Assembly (NCBI GenBank): GCA_015680685.1 | Contig: MNCI01002706.1 | Coordinates: forward strand, 701,809-765,808 | Length of the DNA stretch: 64,000 nt | Direction of reading: 5' to 3' | From: Gnetum montanum | Taxonomy: Eukaryota; Streptophyta; Gnetopsida; Gnetales; Gnetaceae | Part shown: one piece after another, positions 46,641 through 58,487 of the stretch | Position numbering within the stretch: the stretch's first letter is position 1 | Layout of the letters: each line of letters starts with the position of its first letter | The notes under the pieces: model-generated | Databases searched by the model: none | Seen by the model: the letters and a program-made list of their open reading frames with translations, nothing else | What the model was told of the DNA's origin: nothing | Program-made: the position numbers and the translations under genes

Positions 46641-47760
46641 TAGATGAAAAAAATGAAAAAGAACTCAAAGAAGTTTGGGAAGAGTTAAAAGTCCTAAAAA
46701 CTCCTAAACTAGAGCCCTTAGAGCTAAAAACATTACCAAAATATTTGGAATATGTCTTCTTAAACAATGGAAAACTAATAATTATCAATGTCCACCTTAT
46801 TAAGGAGTAGAAAGAAAAGTTGTTGAAAGTAGTAAATAAATAATTAGGAGTCTTTGCTTGGTCATATGATGAAATAATAGGGATAGATCCACACATATGT
46901 CAACATTAGATCTACACAGACTCTACTATCAAGCTCAAGAGATAACCACAAAGAAAGTTGAATCCAAAATTAAAAAAAGTTATTACAAGGAAGGTAGAGA
47001 AACTTTTCAAGGCTAGATTCATCTATCCTATGGAACATAGTGAGTGGGTGAGCCCACTTTCATTATATCAAAGAAGGAAGAGAAATGGAGAGTTTGCATA
47101 GACTTCAAACTCCTGAACATGATCACTTTTAATGATCATATTTTGTTGCAATTTATGAACTAAGTTTTGGATACCACTGCAAATCATAAACACTACAATT
47201 TTCTAGATGCATATAATGACTACAACCAAGTCTAAATTGCTCTAGAAGATAAGGCCAAAATAATGTTAATAAGTCCCTAGGAGATCTTTGCATATAGAAA
47301 TATTCCTTTTGGTTTGTGTAATGCCCCTACAACCTTCCAATGGATTGTCCTTAGCATCTTTTAGTAATATATTGGTAATGGTATGGAAGTATTCATGGAT
47401 GACTTCTCCTCCCACAATGCTAACTTTAAACAAGCTTTGAACCACCTAAAGCAAGTATTGAAATGATGTGTGGAGATAAACCTACAGCTCAACTAGCAAA
47501 AGAGCCATTGAATGATCCAAAAGGGTATTATACTAGGATACCAAATCTTAGAAAATTGTATTAAGGTGAACCATGAAATGATAAGGATCATCTAAGGAAT
47601 CACCAGATAACCAAAAATAGTCAAAGATATGAGGTCATTCCTTAGACATACTAGTTACTATAGGCACTTTATCGAAAATTTCTCAATAATCATTAAACTA
47701 TTAATGGAGTTTACAAAGAAGGATGTAGTATTCAAATGGAACGAGGGATGCAAATAATAA
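46641..47760 (+). pseudogene. H3 reverse transcriptase, decayed
   Basis: LEPLELKTLPKYLEYVFL (~46710-46765), FAWSYDEIIGI (~46855), RKLNPKLKKVI and RFIYPMEHSEWVSPL (~46955-47065), then FMDDFS catalytic box (47392-47403), ALNHLKQVLK and GIILGYQI (~47430-47550), KDMRSFLRHTSYYRHFIENF (~47625-47685). This order and wording are Athila-like. Several frameshifts and stops, so no product. Confidence 0.8.
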
Positions 47761-47917
47761 TTTCAACTCTTGAAACATAAGCTCCTAGAAATCTCATATC
47801 TACATGTACCGAATTGGTCCAAACCATTCTAGATTATGAAAGATCCATCCAATTGTGCATTGAGAGCCATACTTAGATGAATTATCAAAAAAAAAGTCCA
47901 TATTATATCCATTATAC
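47761..47917 (+). pseudogene. H3 RNase H, N-terminal part
   Basis: FQLLKHKLLEISYLHVPNWSKPF then IMKDPSNCALRAIL (catalytic Asp kept in KDPSN) and KKKVHIISI. It breaks off near 47917 and resumes at 48899. Confidence 0.65.
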
Positions 47918-48898
47918 AATAGAAGCATTTTAGGTGCACACCTTTTAAATGCCTCAAAGAAAATTTTAATTGTCAACAAGGAAGCCTTGTGACCAAAATT
48001 TTATCATCAAATTTGAGAGAAAAAAATAAATTCCTTGATTTCTCTTCAAAAATTCACCTAGTGACCTTGTTTTGTCAAAATCCTAAAGAATTCTCACTTT
48101 ATCAGGTGTACTTCATGGCATATAATGTCAAATAAACAATGAATTACACCAAAACAATGTAATTAGACTTATAATTGTTAAATATGCTACCAAAACCATT
48201 GTGATTAATTTCCCTGTAGTTAAAAATGCCACAATTTTGGCTAGTGTACAATGTCAAGAATGTTATGTAAATGCCCAATAAATTTTCCTGAACCATGTTA
48301 ACATAGAAATAGTATATTGGTGATCTATTTAAGCAAGAATTAAAGCCATTTTTAAGGACTTTTGGATTATTCGAGACTTCTTTGAACTAGAGATTTTTGG
48401 AGTAGATCTAAGAGCCTAGGGATAGTTTTCATTCTAGTGTTAATCATTGTGAGCAGGGAGAACCTATTACAGTTGACATTTGAGAGTAGAGCAAGGAAAC
48501 CAACTGTGTTTGGGATGCCTGTGAGACACATTGTGCCTACCAATGCAATAGGATGATAACAGCATCATTGTAGAGATTTGTAGGATATCCATAATTTTTT
48601 ATATTTCTTATCTATGTTCTCAACAATTTTTACCCTTTAAAAAATTAATACTGAGTTTTGTAGTTGTTTTGGCCACATTTTCTATTGATTTCTCTATCAT
48701 TTCTCAATTTTCTCATAGATCCAATGTTAGATTCATTATTCTCCTATTTCATCATTTGTTTTTGTCCATATTCTCATTCAGTAAACAGACTCATAAGTCC
48801 TTTAGGTGATCAAAAAGACCACCTAAGGCATCTTAGATCCTTTTCAAGACCCATGGATTCTAAGGTAAAGCTGTTCCACACAGATCATATCGATTTAT
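47918..48898. mobile_element. Unidentified ~0.98-kb insertion in H3 RNase H
   Basis: Separates the two halves of RNase H. It has a TATA-like CTATTTAAG (~48331) and a T-rich second half, which would suit a solo LTR, but I find no clear TG...CA ends. TTATA occurs near both borders (~47916 and ~48894) and could be a TSD. The frame at 48664-48900 has no recognised homology. Confidence 0.4.
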
Positions 48899-49150
48899 AA
48901 CATCAAATATTTTTGTAGCTACAACCTTAATTACACCACAACAGAAAAAGAGTTGGTGGTGGTGGTGTATGCTCTTGAAAAATTTTAGTACTATGTGCTT
49001 GCATATCCCATTTTTGTTCAAATTAATCATAGTGAAATTTACTTCTTCATGAACAAGCCAATAGTAAGCCTCTATTTATAGGAATCCCTCTTGTTTTGGA
49101 TCCATGAGATTTATCATATGGAACACAATGTAATATGATCATAAGCTTTG
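48899..49150 (+). pseudogene. H3 RNase H, C-terminal part
   Basis: NYTTTEKELVVVVYALEKF with the conserved Glu, then FVQINHSEIYFFMNKP (Asp of 'TDHSAL' replaced) and EIYHMEHNVI, the standard end of Athila RNase H. Confidence 0.75.
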
Positions 49151-50508
49151 AAGATAATGTTGAGTGGATTGCTAAGAACACTCATGTATATCATTATGTT
49201 CAATAGATATAAAAGAGATTATAATACATATGGTACAAATGAAACCTATGTTGCCATAGTGAGCAAATATAAAGAGCATTTATAATTTTGTATTCTATAA
49301 TTTTTATGAATTTTATATTTATAACAAATAAAAAAACATAAAAATGCACCCATCACAATCCCTTGTAACAACAAGTGCAATGCTCATGTTGCAATCCCTC
49401 TTAGAGACAAGTGCAATGTCATACACAAAATACAATAAATATGGCTCTTAGTCACAACCTTGATGTCCTAACATCATGTCATATAGTTATGACCTCCTTT
49501 GGCAAGAAACAAATTATCATAGATCAATTAGATAGAAATTGAATAAATATTTTTTTTATATTTAAGGCATTAATGGTGAAATAAGAAAAAATCATGAGCT
49601 TTATTCACCATGCAAACACTAGACTTTGCATCAACCAAAAATTTCCAGGCTATGTAAGCAAGGTAGGCCTCTAACAAAGTCTAGCTGCACATGTGAAATT
49701 AACGACTCAAAATACACATAAGACAAGAAAAGAAATTAACTTACTCAAGGGAGGAAGAGCTTTTCACAACAACTATAGGCCACAAGATTAAATGAAATCA
49801 AATTTATGCTTATGATATGACTAAGTTGTGTGTAAGAGCTCATCTTAGGCATTTACAGTTTTCACAAAGAAATGGAGAAGGCTTGTCAATGTCCAGGAAT
49901 TAATGGAGGTATATCAATGTAGAACTAGCTAATCAAAATGTACTTTTGACACTCTGGTCCAACGTTGGGTAAGCAAGTGATTCATTATGTTCCTATGCCA
50001 ATGTAAGGTAGTCAACACAACCCCCACCCCCCTCCCCCCTAAAGTCACACTTTGTAGGAAGGATCTTGAGTAAAATCTGGAATTTGGGAAAGCATGTTGG
50101 AGGGGCCATAAGACATTTGAATGAATCCAAAATTGTTCTAAGAAGCTTGGAATCATGCATACAACCTAAAAAAGTAACATAGGGGGCCAAGGTGCATCTC
50201 GTAAGATCAAGAACCTCAACTGAACATGCTGGACTATAAACATAGGACATGTGAAACACTTCCTAAATCTATGGCTTATAATCAACATACAAATTACCAT
50301 TGGATGTCTCATCACCCCTATTTTATGATGGTTCATGATCCGATAGGAGTTCAACCTACCAATGATAGATAGGAAGGAAACTAAAAACATAGTTACTAAT
50401 CATTTGTCTTAGTTCAAGTAGAATAACAAGGTTGATGAAGAGCCTTTATCTGATTAAGTTCCAAATGATCTTCTTTTTACTAGGGCAACTGATATAATGT
50501 TTTCCTAG
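49151..50508. other. H3 remnant then unassigned DNA
   Basis: The pol text fades by about 49270. From there to the R1 LTR nothing is recognised. 49360-49420 repeats 'ACAA(C/G)TGCAATG'. Minus-strand open frames at 49929-50390 overlap one another and lack homology I can name. Confidence 0.35.
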
Positions 50509-51477
50509 TATAGAGACACCTCTTTCAATCCCTTTTATTTTCCCTACATGTGTGTTTTTACAAGTTTTTGGACATTGGAAATATGTCTTCAAAGTCCATG
50601 AGACATCATGGGCAAGTCTAGAAGTGACTGGAGATGACTTGCTATTCAAATTGATGTCTCAGGTGAAATGTCATATCTGTGAAAATAGTATCTTAGGTGA
50701 GATATTTAACCAAAACCTAAGATGTCTCCACTATGTATGAGACATCTTAGGTCTAGCAAAGGCATCTTGGAAAAATAGTAGACATCTTGGCTAAGATCTA
50801 GCTTCGTAGAAGACATCTTGGCAAGGTCAAAGATGATCCATACGAATGAAAAAATTTCAACAAATGTCCATCCCAATTTGAAAAGTAGCTGGAGCTAGAA
50901 CACAATGGAAAAAGATGAAAACAACTAGAGAGAAGATGAGAAGACTTGGAAAACATTTGGAAAATCCTAGGTTGAATTGAGGAAAGGTTTCTATGATTCT
51001 TATCTTTCAGTTTGACATAACTATTGATGTGTTAATCATTGTTGGTACCATTAGCAAAAGAAAAAGCTCTTGAGAGTGGAAAGTTGAGCAAGAGAGAGTA
51101 GGTGAGCACATTGAGTAAGTGCAATTGGTGATTGTAGCTCCAAGATCAACTTGTGGTGTGTTGGTCTATGTGTTCTACTCTCTTGTATCTCACTTGTAAG
51201 TAAAAGATCTCAATCTTGGGTTATGGAAGAGATTTCTATTAGTTATGTCTTGCATTAAGAATAGCCATTGTATGGTTGTAGAGCCTCATTTTCTGTAATA
51301 TCATTTAAGTATGACACGTTTTGGATGTTTGTGGGTTTTGGGAACCCTATTGTAATCTTCTAATTGCGTTAATTCAAGATAGCTAGTTTTCTTGTTTTCT
51401 AGCATATAGTTTTGTCCTTGTGCACCATTTGAATTTAGTATTTAAAGGGAATTTAATTATGGAGTGAACTTGCTCCA
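50509..51477 (+). repeat. R1 5' LTR
   Basis: Starts TATAGAGACACC (TGTAGGAACACC in the 3' copy). U3 has many ATGTCT/AGACAT words (50583-50820). The ends are set by alignment of the two LTRs and by the primer site; uncertain by a few bases. Confidence 0.75.
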
Positions 51478-51484
51478 GTGTTAT

Positions 51485-51497
51485 TAGTATCAAAGCC
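51485..51497 (+). other. R1 primer-binding site
   Basis: TAGTATCAAAGCC against TGGTATCAGAGCC, the usual initiator-Met tRNA site, two changes. Confidence 0.7.
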
Positions 51498-51545
51498 TAG
51501 TTTTATTGTTTCTTGAAAATTCGTTGAGGATTTGATCAATTTCAT

Positions 51546-52690
51546 ATGGTACCCAGGAAGAAATAGGTGCAAGCTCTAAATTAGAACATGTTGAGCATGA
51601 AGTCCATCTTCCAAATGATGGTTGCTTGATTGGATGGAATCATTATGAAGGTAGAACGAAATGCTAGTCCTAGTCATATTTAGATCCACAAAGATGAAGA
51701 TCATGTATGTTTAGATAAAGAAGTTTCACAACCAAGTGAAGATGGAGTGGATGAAGAGGAAGGACAATCTAGCTATGAGAGTGTAGGAAATCATTAGCTA
51801 AGGATTCCAATGGGAAGGAATCCTATTCCACATATGAGAACTCCAAGGGCTCTAGCAATGTTCACTGCTACTTCTTTAAGCAATATTAATGAGGAAGATG
51901 AGTCAAGGCTTTCTAGAGCATTCAAAAATGCTTCATGGAGTTGAAGACTTTTAATGATGTAGATGGTACCAATGCTTTTATAAGTTAGCTAAAGGTACTT
52001 GAGAAGCATTTTCAGTTAGAATAGGTACCAAATAACTTGAGGGTGCCTATTGAAAAATCTAGATTAGAAGGTATGGTTTCTACTTGGTGGGAAAAGAAGT
52101 TCCATGGTTATGAAAGATGAAATGTTCAACATATCAGAGATTGGAATCTAATGAAATACAAGTTGATAAGAAAATTTGAGCAATCTCATCAAAGATAAGA
52201 AACCATTATGAAGTTGAAATTCCTAAGGCAAGGGAAAAGGATGTCAAAGAATTCTACATCAAATTTTGTGATCTATTCCATCAAGCTAAGGTAAACTGGA
52301 AGGAATATGAACAAGCTTCAATCTTTTTAGGAGGTCTCAAAATGATGTACTAGCAAGAGTTATCTTTTTATGAGCCACAAACTCTTGATGAGACTTATGA
52401 TTTAGCACTCAAACCTAAGAAGAAATTAGATGGATTCAAAAATAGGAGCAAACAAACTTCCAAAGGAAAGTAGAAGGGATCTAGATCTAATAAGGAATCC
52501 AAGTCCCAATCTAAAGACAAGGAGGGTAGCCAAGACAAGAAGATTAAAAGAAGCTATGAGAACGATAAAGCCAAGAATAACCAAGGTAATGGATGCAAAG
52601 CTTAAAGTAGCAACTCATTAAAAATTTAGTCCTTCAAATGTGGAGAATGGAAACACAAGCAATAAAAATGTTCACTTCACAAGGTAGCCA
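51546..52690 (+). pseudogene. R1 gag, decayed
   Basis: ATG at 51546 (MVPRKK). Core region around 51930-52330, with frame changes. A Lys/Ser-rich tail (52430-52620) leads to FKCGEWKHKQ.KC (52632-52670), a zinc knuckle whose first Cys is Ser. Confidence 0.65.
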
Positions 52691-53500
52691 TGGGTAAAGA
52701 TGTACAAACTATGGAGGTGAAGGAGACATTAAGCCAAGCTCTTCAAAGAGGTAATCCTAATGCTTTAAAAATTGAGGATGTTTTTGAATTAATTTTTTAT
52801 GTAGTCATGGCGAATGTCAATAGAGGAGATCACCCTGAAAATAAATTGTTATTTCAAATTAGGGCCATTTGTTTTCTTACTAGGGAATGGATCCATATTT
52901 TGATTAATGGGGGAGCCCAAGAAAATGTTATTTGTTCTAAGGCAATTGCTATATTGGGTTTGGTAACTAATCCTATTTTGAGACCCTATAAGATGCATTG
53001 GTTATCTAGGGATTTTTCTCAAGAGGTAAGGTACTTTGAAATTTAAAATTCAAAGTGTTCATAATGTTGTGAAGTGTGAGGTGCTTCCAATAGATTGTGT
53101 TGATGTAATTCTTAATAGACCTTGAAATTTTGACAATATTGCTTAGCTTGATGGAGCAAGTAATGTGTAGAGTGTTGCTAGACCTAATGGAATCCATGAT
53201 TTTACTCCTATGATAGCTAAACAAGTGAGGTAACAAAGCTCACTTAATTCTTTCTTAATTTTTCTAGGAGAGAGGGAATATATTAAGGAATGTGATGAAA
53301 CTGGTTTTGATTTTGTTGTTATGAAAATAGTTGATACTAACCATGATGATGTGCAAATTGAACTTTCTATAAGTATGCTAGGCTTAAAGAAGAAAGTTTT
53401 CAAATTGTTGAAGGGGAAATTAAATGAACTATTACCAATTAGGAATGTACAGCATCAGATTGACTTCATCCCTAGTGCTACCATTCTAAACAAGAGAGAT
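52691..53500 (+). pseudogene. R1 aspartic protease, decayed
   Basis: The open frame 52690-53046 has LLFQIRAICFLTREWIHILI and then NGGAQENVICSKAI, where the active-site Asp of DGG is Asn, followed by PYKMHWLSRDF. A frameshift at ~53040 precedes the second half (ILNRP near 53110). Confidence 0.7.
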
Positions 53501-54340
53501 TACTAGATGACACAAAATTAGAGGGTTGAATTGGAAAGGTAAGTAGAGGAGTTACTTGCAAATGGCTTCATGAGGAAATCCATTTCACCTTGTGCAATTC
53601 CAACAATGCTAGTGCCAAAGAAGGACAACAATGAATGGAGGATGTGCATTGATTCTAGGGTAGTGAAAAGGATAAAAATGAGGTACAAGTTTCCTATTCC
53701 AAGGATGGATGATATCCTTTATGTTCTTAACAATGTAAAGGTTTTTAGCAAGATTTATTTGATGAGTATTATCATCAAATCAGAATTAGGCCTAGTGATG
53801 AGTTGAAGATAGTTTTCAAAACACCAGATGGACTATTTGAGTGGTTCATGATGTCATTTAGGCTCATGAATGCACTTGCTACACTCATGAATTTGATGCA
53901 TGATGTATTAAAGGGCTTGATTGGTAAGTTTTGTATTATCTTTTTTTGACAATATTTTGGTGTATAGTTCTAATGAGGAAGATCACTTGGATGACTTAAG
54001 GATTGTGTATCTTAAGTTGAAGGAGGCACAACTAGTGATAAACATGAAGAAAAGTCATTTCTTCAAGAGGAAAATCACATATTTGGGGCATGTGATTTCT
54101 AAATACCAAATTTGGATGGAAGCTACCAAGGTGAAGGCTATTAAGGATTGGCCAACTCCTTAGAATGTTGGAGAGGTAAGATCATTCCTTGGTTTAGCAG
54201 GTTTTTATATATGGTTCATCAAAAACTATAGTGGTATTTCATGGTCTATGTTTTCTTTTTTAAGAAAATAAGGAATTTATATGGGATAATGAAACCCAAA
54301 AAAATCTTTAACTTATTGAAAGCAAAGATTACCAGTGAAT
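53501..54340 (+). pseudogene. R1 reverse transcriptase, decayed
   Basis: SPCAIPTMLVPKKDNNEWRM and YKFPIPRMDDIL (53590-53730). The catalytic box reads FFDNILVYSS (53942-53970), that is D-N for D-D. KAIKDWPTP and the SFLGLAGFY-like thumb follow (54130-54240). Confidence 0.8.
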
Positions 54341-54850
54341 CAACACTTGCAATTCTAGATTTTTAGAAGTTTTTTCAAGTGAAGATGGATGCAAGTGGAC
54401 ATGCCATTGGTGGGGTACTTTCACAAGAAGGTATGCATGTTTCTTTATTTTCTAAAAAGTTAAATGAGTCAAGGAAATAATATAGCATATATGAGGAGTT
54501 GTACACTATTCTTCAAGCAATCAAGCATTGGAGACATTACTTATTACCCAAGAAGTTCACTTTGATGACAAACAACAAAGTAATTCAATTTTTAAACTCT
54601 TAACAGAATTTGAGTGCAAAGCACATGAAGTGGATTGCATAATTACAAGAGTTCAATTTTCTTTTGAAGCACAAAAGTGAGAAAGCTAATGTGGTGGTTG
54701 ATGCATTGTCCAAGTTGCATGTGGCAAATTTTAGCATACCTCATGTAGAAGGTATGGGTGATTTTGCATTTTTGTATGATCATAATGTTGATTTTGGCCA
54801 AGTTTGGAGGAGCCTCAAAGAGCCATTGATGAGTAAGATAGACTAGTGGA
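54341..54850 (+). pseudogene. R1 RNase H, decayed
   Basis: VKMDASGHAIGGVLSQEGMH (54377-54440), YEELYTILQAIKHWRHYL with Glu (~54490-54545), MTNNK in place of TDHK (~54567), and NVVVDALSKLH (~54690-54720). Confidence 0.8.
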
Positions 54851-56210
54851 GGAACTATCATATTTAAGATGAAATTTTATTTAAGAATGGAAAGGTATGT
54901 GTTCCTAATTGTAATTTTAAGAAAAGGATCTTGTTTGAAAAGCATTCTAGTGGCATGACAAGTCACATGGGCAAGGATAAAACATTGGAACTTCTCAATA
55001 GGCACTATTTTTGGTCTAGTATATTAACAGAAGTTTCAAAATTTATAAAGGAGTGCTTGACATGTTAGAAGTTCAAAGGAGGTAAAGGTGTGGATGGACA
55101 CTATATGCCTTTGCCAATTCCCAAGGATCCATAGGAAAGTGTGTTTATGGACTTTGTGAGTGATATTCCAAAGATCATGAGTGGAAATGATGCAATTTTT
55201 ATTATTGTGAATAGGTTCTCCAAGATGGCACACTTTATTCCATGCAAGAAGGTGAGTGATGCTTCTCAAGTTGCAAATTTATTTTACCAACATGTTGTGA
55301 AGTTGCATGGTATTCCTTTCAATATTGTTAGTGACAAAGACTCCAAGTTTACAAGCTAGTTTTAGAGGTCCCTTTGGAAAATTTTAGGGACAAACTAAAT
55401 TTTTCTAGTACATATCATCCATAATCTAATGGTCAAAAAGAGGTGGTGAATAAATCCCTGCTAAACATATTGAGATGTTTGTGTGATGGATAGCCATACA
55501 AGTGGAAAAACTTGTTGTGTCATGCTAATATAATAATTCTTTTCATGTTGCTATTGGTAGTATACCATTTGAGATGAACTATGGATTTTGTCTGGAGATG
55601 GTAGACACTTTGAAGGGCTTTGATGGGGAAGCTCAACTTACTGATGATTTTGTGCAAGAGATGAGAGATCTCTAGGCACAAGTAAAATCAAACCTGAGAA
55701 GATGGCTAAAAAATGATTCCTCTAGAGGAATGAGAGTAAGAAAAATTCTAATTTTGTTATTGATGACTTGGTTTGGGTGCACTTGAAAAAGAAGAAATTA
55801 AGATATGTTAACTTCACCAAATTGAAAGCCAAGAAGATGGGATCTTTCAAAATCAAGGCTAAATTAATGATACTTTTTTTTAGATTAATTTACCAAATGA
55901 TGGTGATATGTATTTTTTGTTTGATGTTTTAGATCTTGTGCATTATCATGGACCAAATAATGAGGAGATCATACAGATAGCATCAACGAGTCAAAGGGGG
56001 CTATTGATCAATCCAAGCTTCAATGAAGAGGAAGGTAATCGTAATCAAGTAGAGGAAAGCTTCTAGCACTCAAGAAGTCAATAGGCATGAATATTTAATC
56101 TATTGGGAGGATCAATCCACTGATGATGTTGTATGAATTCATGAGACCAAACTTGATGGGTTGGGGATCACCTCAACCCCTACTCCCTTGTTCACATGAG
56201 CTCATTTTTT
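54851..56210 (+). pseudogene. R1 integrase, decayed
   Basis: Zinc region HMGKDKTLELL...C..C (54965-55075). Catalytic residues are still visible: Asp in VFMDFVSDIP (~55147), Asp in NIVSDKDSKF (~55335) and Glu in NGQKEVVNKS (~55440). DLVWVHLKKKKLRY (~55770) and LPNDGDMYFLFDVLDL (~55895-55940) form the C-terminal module. Several stops and a frameshift near 55360-55400. Confidence 0.8.
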
Positions 56211-56228
56211 GAAAGGTGAAAGAGCTGG
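56211..56228 (+). other. R1 polypurine tract
   Basis: GAAAGGTGAAAGAGCTGG directly before the 3' LTR. Confidence 0.65.
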
Positions 56229-57206
56229 TGTAGGAACACCTCTTACAATCCCCTTTTTCTTTCCTATGTGTGTGTTTTTTTAGGCTTTTGGACACTAGAG
56301 AGATGTCTTGGAATTCCATGAGATGTCATGATTAAACCTGGAAGTGATTGTAGATGACTTGATGTTCAAACTAACATCTCAAGTGAGACGTCTTGTCTAT
56401 GAAAACAATGTCTTGGATGAGATGTCTCACCATAACCTAAGACATCTCAAATGAAAAATCTCCACTATGTATGAGATGTCTTGGAACTGGGAGAGATGTC
56501 TCAGAAAAATAGTAGGTGTCTTAGACATGATTTAGGTTTTGAAAGAGATGTCTTGGCAAGATCACAAATGATCCATATGGATGGAAAAACTTCCAAAAAT
56601 GTCCATCCCAATAGAATAAATAGCAAAAACAAAATGGAAAAAGATAGAAATAGCCATCTAGGAGATGATAAGACTTTGGAAACATCTAAAAAACCTCAAG
56701 TTGAGTAGAGGAATGGTTTCTAGGGTTCTTATCTTTCGATTTGACATAAATATTGATGCATTTATTATTGTTGGCACCATGAGTGAGAGAAAAAGCTCTT
56801 GAGATAGAAAGTTGAGCAAGAGAGAGTAGGTGAGCACATTGAGTTAATGAAATTAGTTACTGTAGCTCTAAGATTAGCTTGTGGTGTGTTGGTCTATGTG
56901 TTCTATTCTCTTGTATCTCACTTATGAGTGGAAGATCTCAATCTTGGGTTGTGGGAGATATTTCTATTGGTTGTATCTTGTATTAAGAACAACCATTATG
57001 TGGTTGTAGAGCCTCATGCTCTATAATATCATTTTAAGTATAACAGGTTTTGGATGTTTGTGGGTTTTGGGAACCTTGTTGTAATCTTCTAATTGAATTA
57101 ACTAAAGATAGCTAGTTTTCTTATTTTCTAACATATAGTTTTATTCTTGCATACTATCTATATTTAGTATTCAAAGATAATTGAATTGTGGAGTGAACCT
57201 ACTCTA
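56229..57206 (+). repeat. R1 3' LTR
   Basis: TGTAGGAACACC...CTCTA, aligned to 50509-51477. Same ATGTCT/AGACAT-rich U3 (56300-56560). Clearly diverged from the 5' copy, so R1 is old. Confidence 0.75.
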
Positions 57207-57234
57207 ATTCCTCTCCTACTTACTCACTTAGGAG

Positions 57235-58487
57235 GCTTCTACAAGATGAGACAATGAGAGAAAATAACAATTTCTTCACTAGGAAAAACACTACATTGAG
57301 ATAAAGGATAACCTCTATAAAGTTTGCATAGATGGACTTGTACAATGGTGCGTTCCCAATGAAGATCAGCTACAAGTCCCCCAACATTCTCGTGAAGGTT
57401 CTTGTGGAGGCCATTATGCAAAAAGGAGAACAACCATTAAAATTCTGATGGCAAGGTATTTTGGCCTATAATCTATAGGGATGCTTACCATTTTTCTCAT
57501 TCATGAAAGTGATATAAACAAGATGAAGAGATGATAACCAAGATGAAAGAGGTCCAACAGTAAATTCAACCACTTAAGCCTTTCGACATTTAGAGAATTG
57601 ACTTCATGGGAACCATCACTCTTATCTCTAATGGAAAATATTACATTATTATTATTGTTACTTTTTGTACCAAATGGGTTGAAGCTATAGCTATCACCAA
57701 TTGTACTTCTTCCACTGCAGCTTGATTTTTTTAGCAAAAGGTGGTAAATAGGTTTGGTTTACATAGGACACTAATTTCTAACAATGAAATACATTTTACT
57801 AGCACCACATTTCACAAGTTAATGCAATGCTTAAGGGTAGAACATAAACTTACATCTCCTTATCACCACCAAACCAATGATTAAGCCAAATTTTCCAACA
57901 AGGAGATCACAATAATTTTGACAAGAACCATTAGTAGACAAAGGAAGAATTGGAGCACCAATCTCAATGGTGGCTTATGGGCCTATCACTCAACATGGAA
58001 ACTCCATATAAGCTACTCTTCCTATGAGTTAGTGCATAGAAAGTTTCCTAAACTTTCAATTCAAATTGAACTTTGTACAATCACAACTACATGTAACCTT
58101 GTCCGAAACATTGACTTAGCATAGAAGGAAAGATTAATGGTACTCAACACAATGAACCAAAACCAAAGGGTAGCTTTGATAATGAATGAAATGCACAACA
58201 CATATCACAAACAATGACATGATGCCCAAATAAAAAAAGTTTCATTTTAACTAGGAGACAAGATTCTCTTTTAGAATCCCACATGTGTGCCTTAATAAAC
58301 TAAGTTTCAAACATTGTGAAAAGGACCATATATTGTACATTCAAATTTTCCTTCCAGGGCTATGATAATCTACCACCCAACAAGCCCCCAAAAGCACATG
58401 CTAGTTAACATCCAACAATTGAAAATCTTTAAAGACACTTGAATAACCAACAATAATCACATCTTAACCCATGGTCCTTTCAATGTA
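57235..58487 (+). pseudogene. H3 integrase, decayed
   Basis: Zinc region at ~57380-57440 (CGGHYAKRRTTIKILMARYF). Core: PLKPFDI then DFMGTI with the first Asp (57597), FCTKWVEAIAI, LISNNEIHFTS where the second Asp is Asn (57780-57782), and TSPYHHQTND.AKFSNKEI where the catalytic Glu is Lys (57888-57890). C-terminal GDKILF and AMIIYHP. 57918-58124 is open. Confidence 0.78.

Larger units (their letters stand above)
50509..57206 (+). mobile_element. R1: chromovirus-like Ty3/gypsy element (CRM/Reina type)
   Basis: LTRs of about 0.97 kb, a tRNA-iMet-type primer site, and gag, zinc knuckle, protease, RT, RNase H and integrase in order. The protease text (NGG..ENV, then HW/QWLS) and the integrase tail (LPNDGDMYFLFDVLDLVHYH) are of the chromovirus kind as I recall it. 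I see no chromodomain. The exact TSD is not resolved. It lies in H3-derived DNA. Confidence 0.8.

Noticed and set aside
55700-56210. Chromodomain at the end of R1 integrase
   Set aside because: No chromodomain pattern can be read; the tail ends soon after the LPND...DVLDL module.
50502-57212. TTCCT as the R1 target-site duplication
   Set aside because: TTCCT occurs near both ends (50502-50506, 57208-57212), but using it would leave two extra bases before the aligned LTR start, so it is not claimed.
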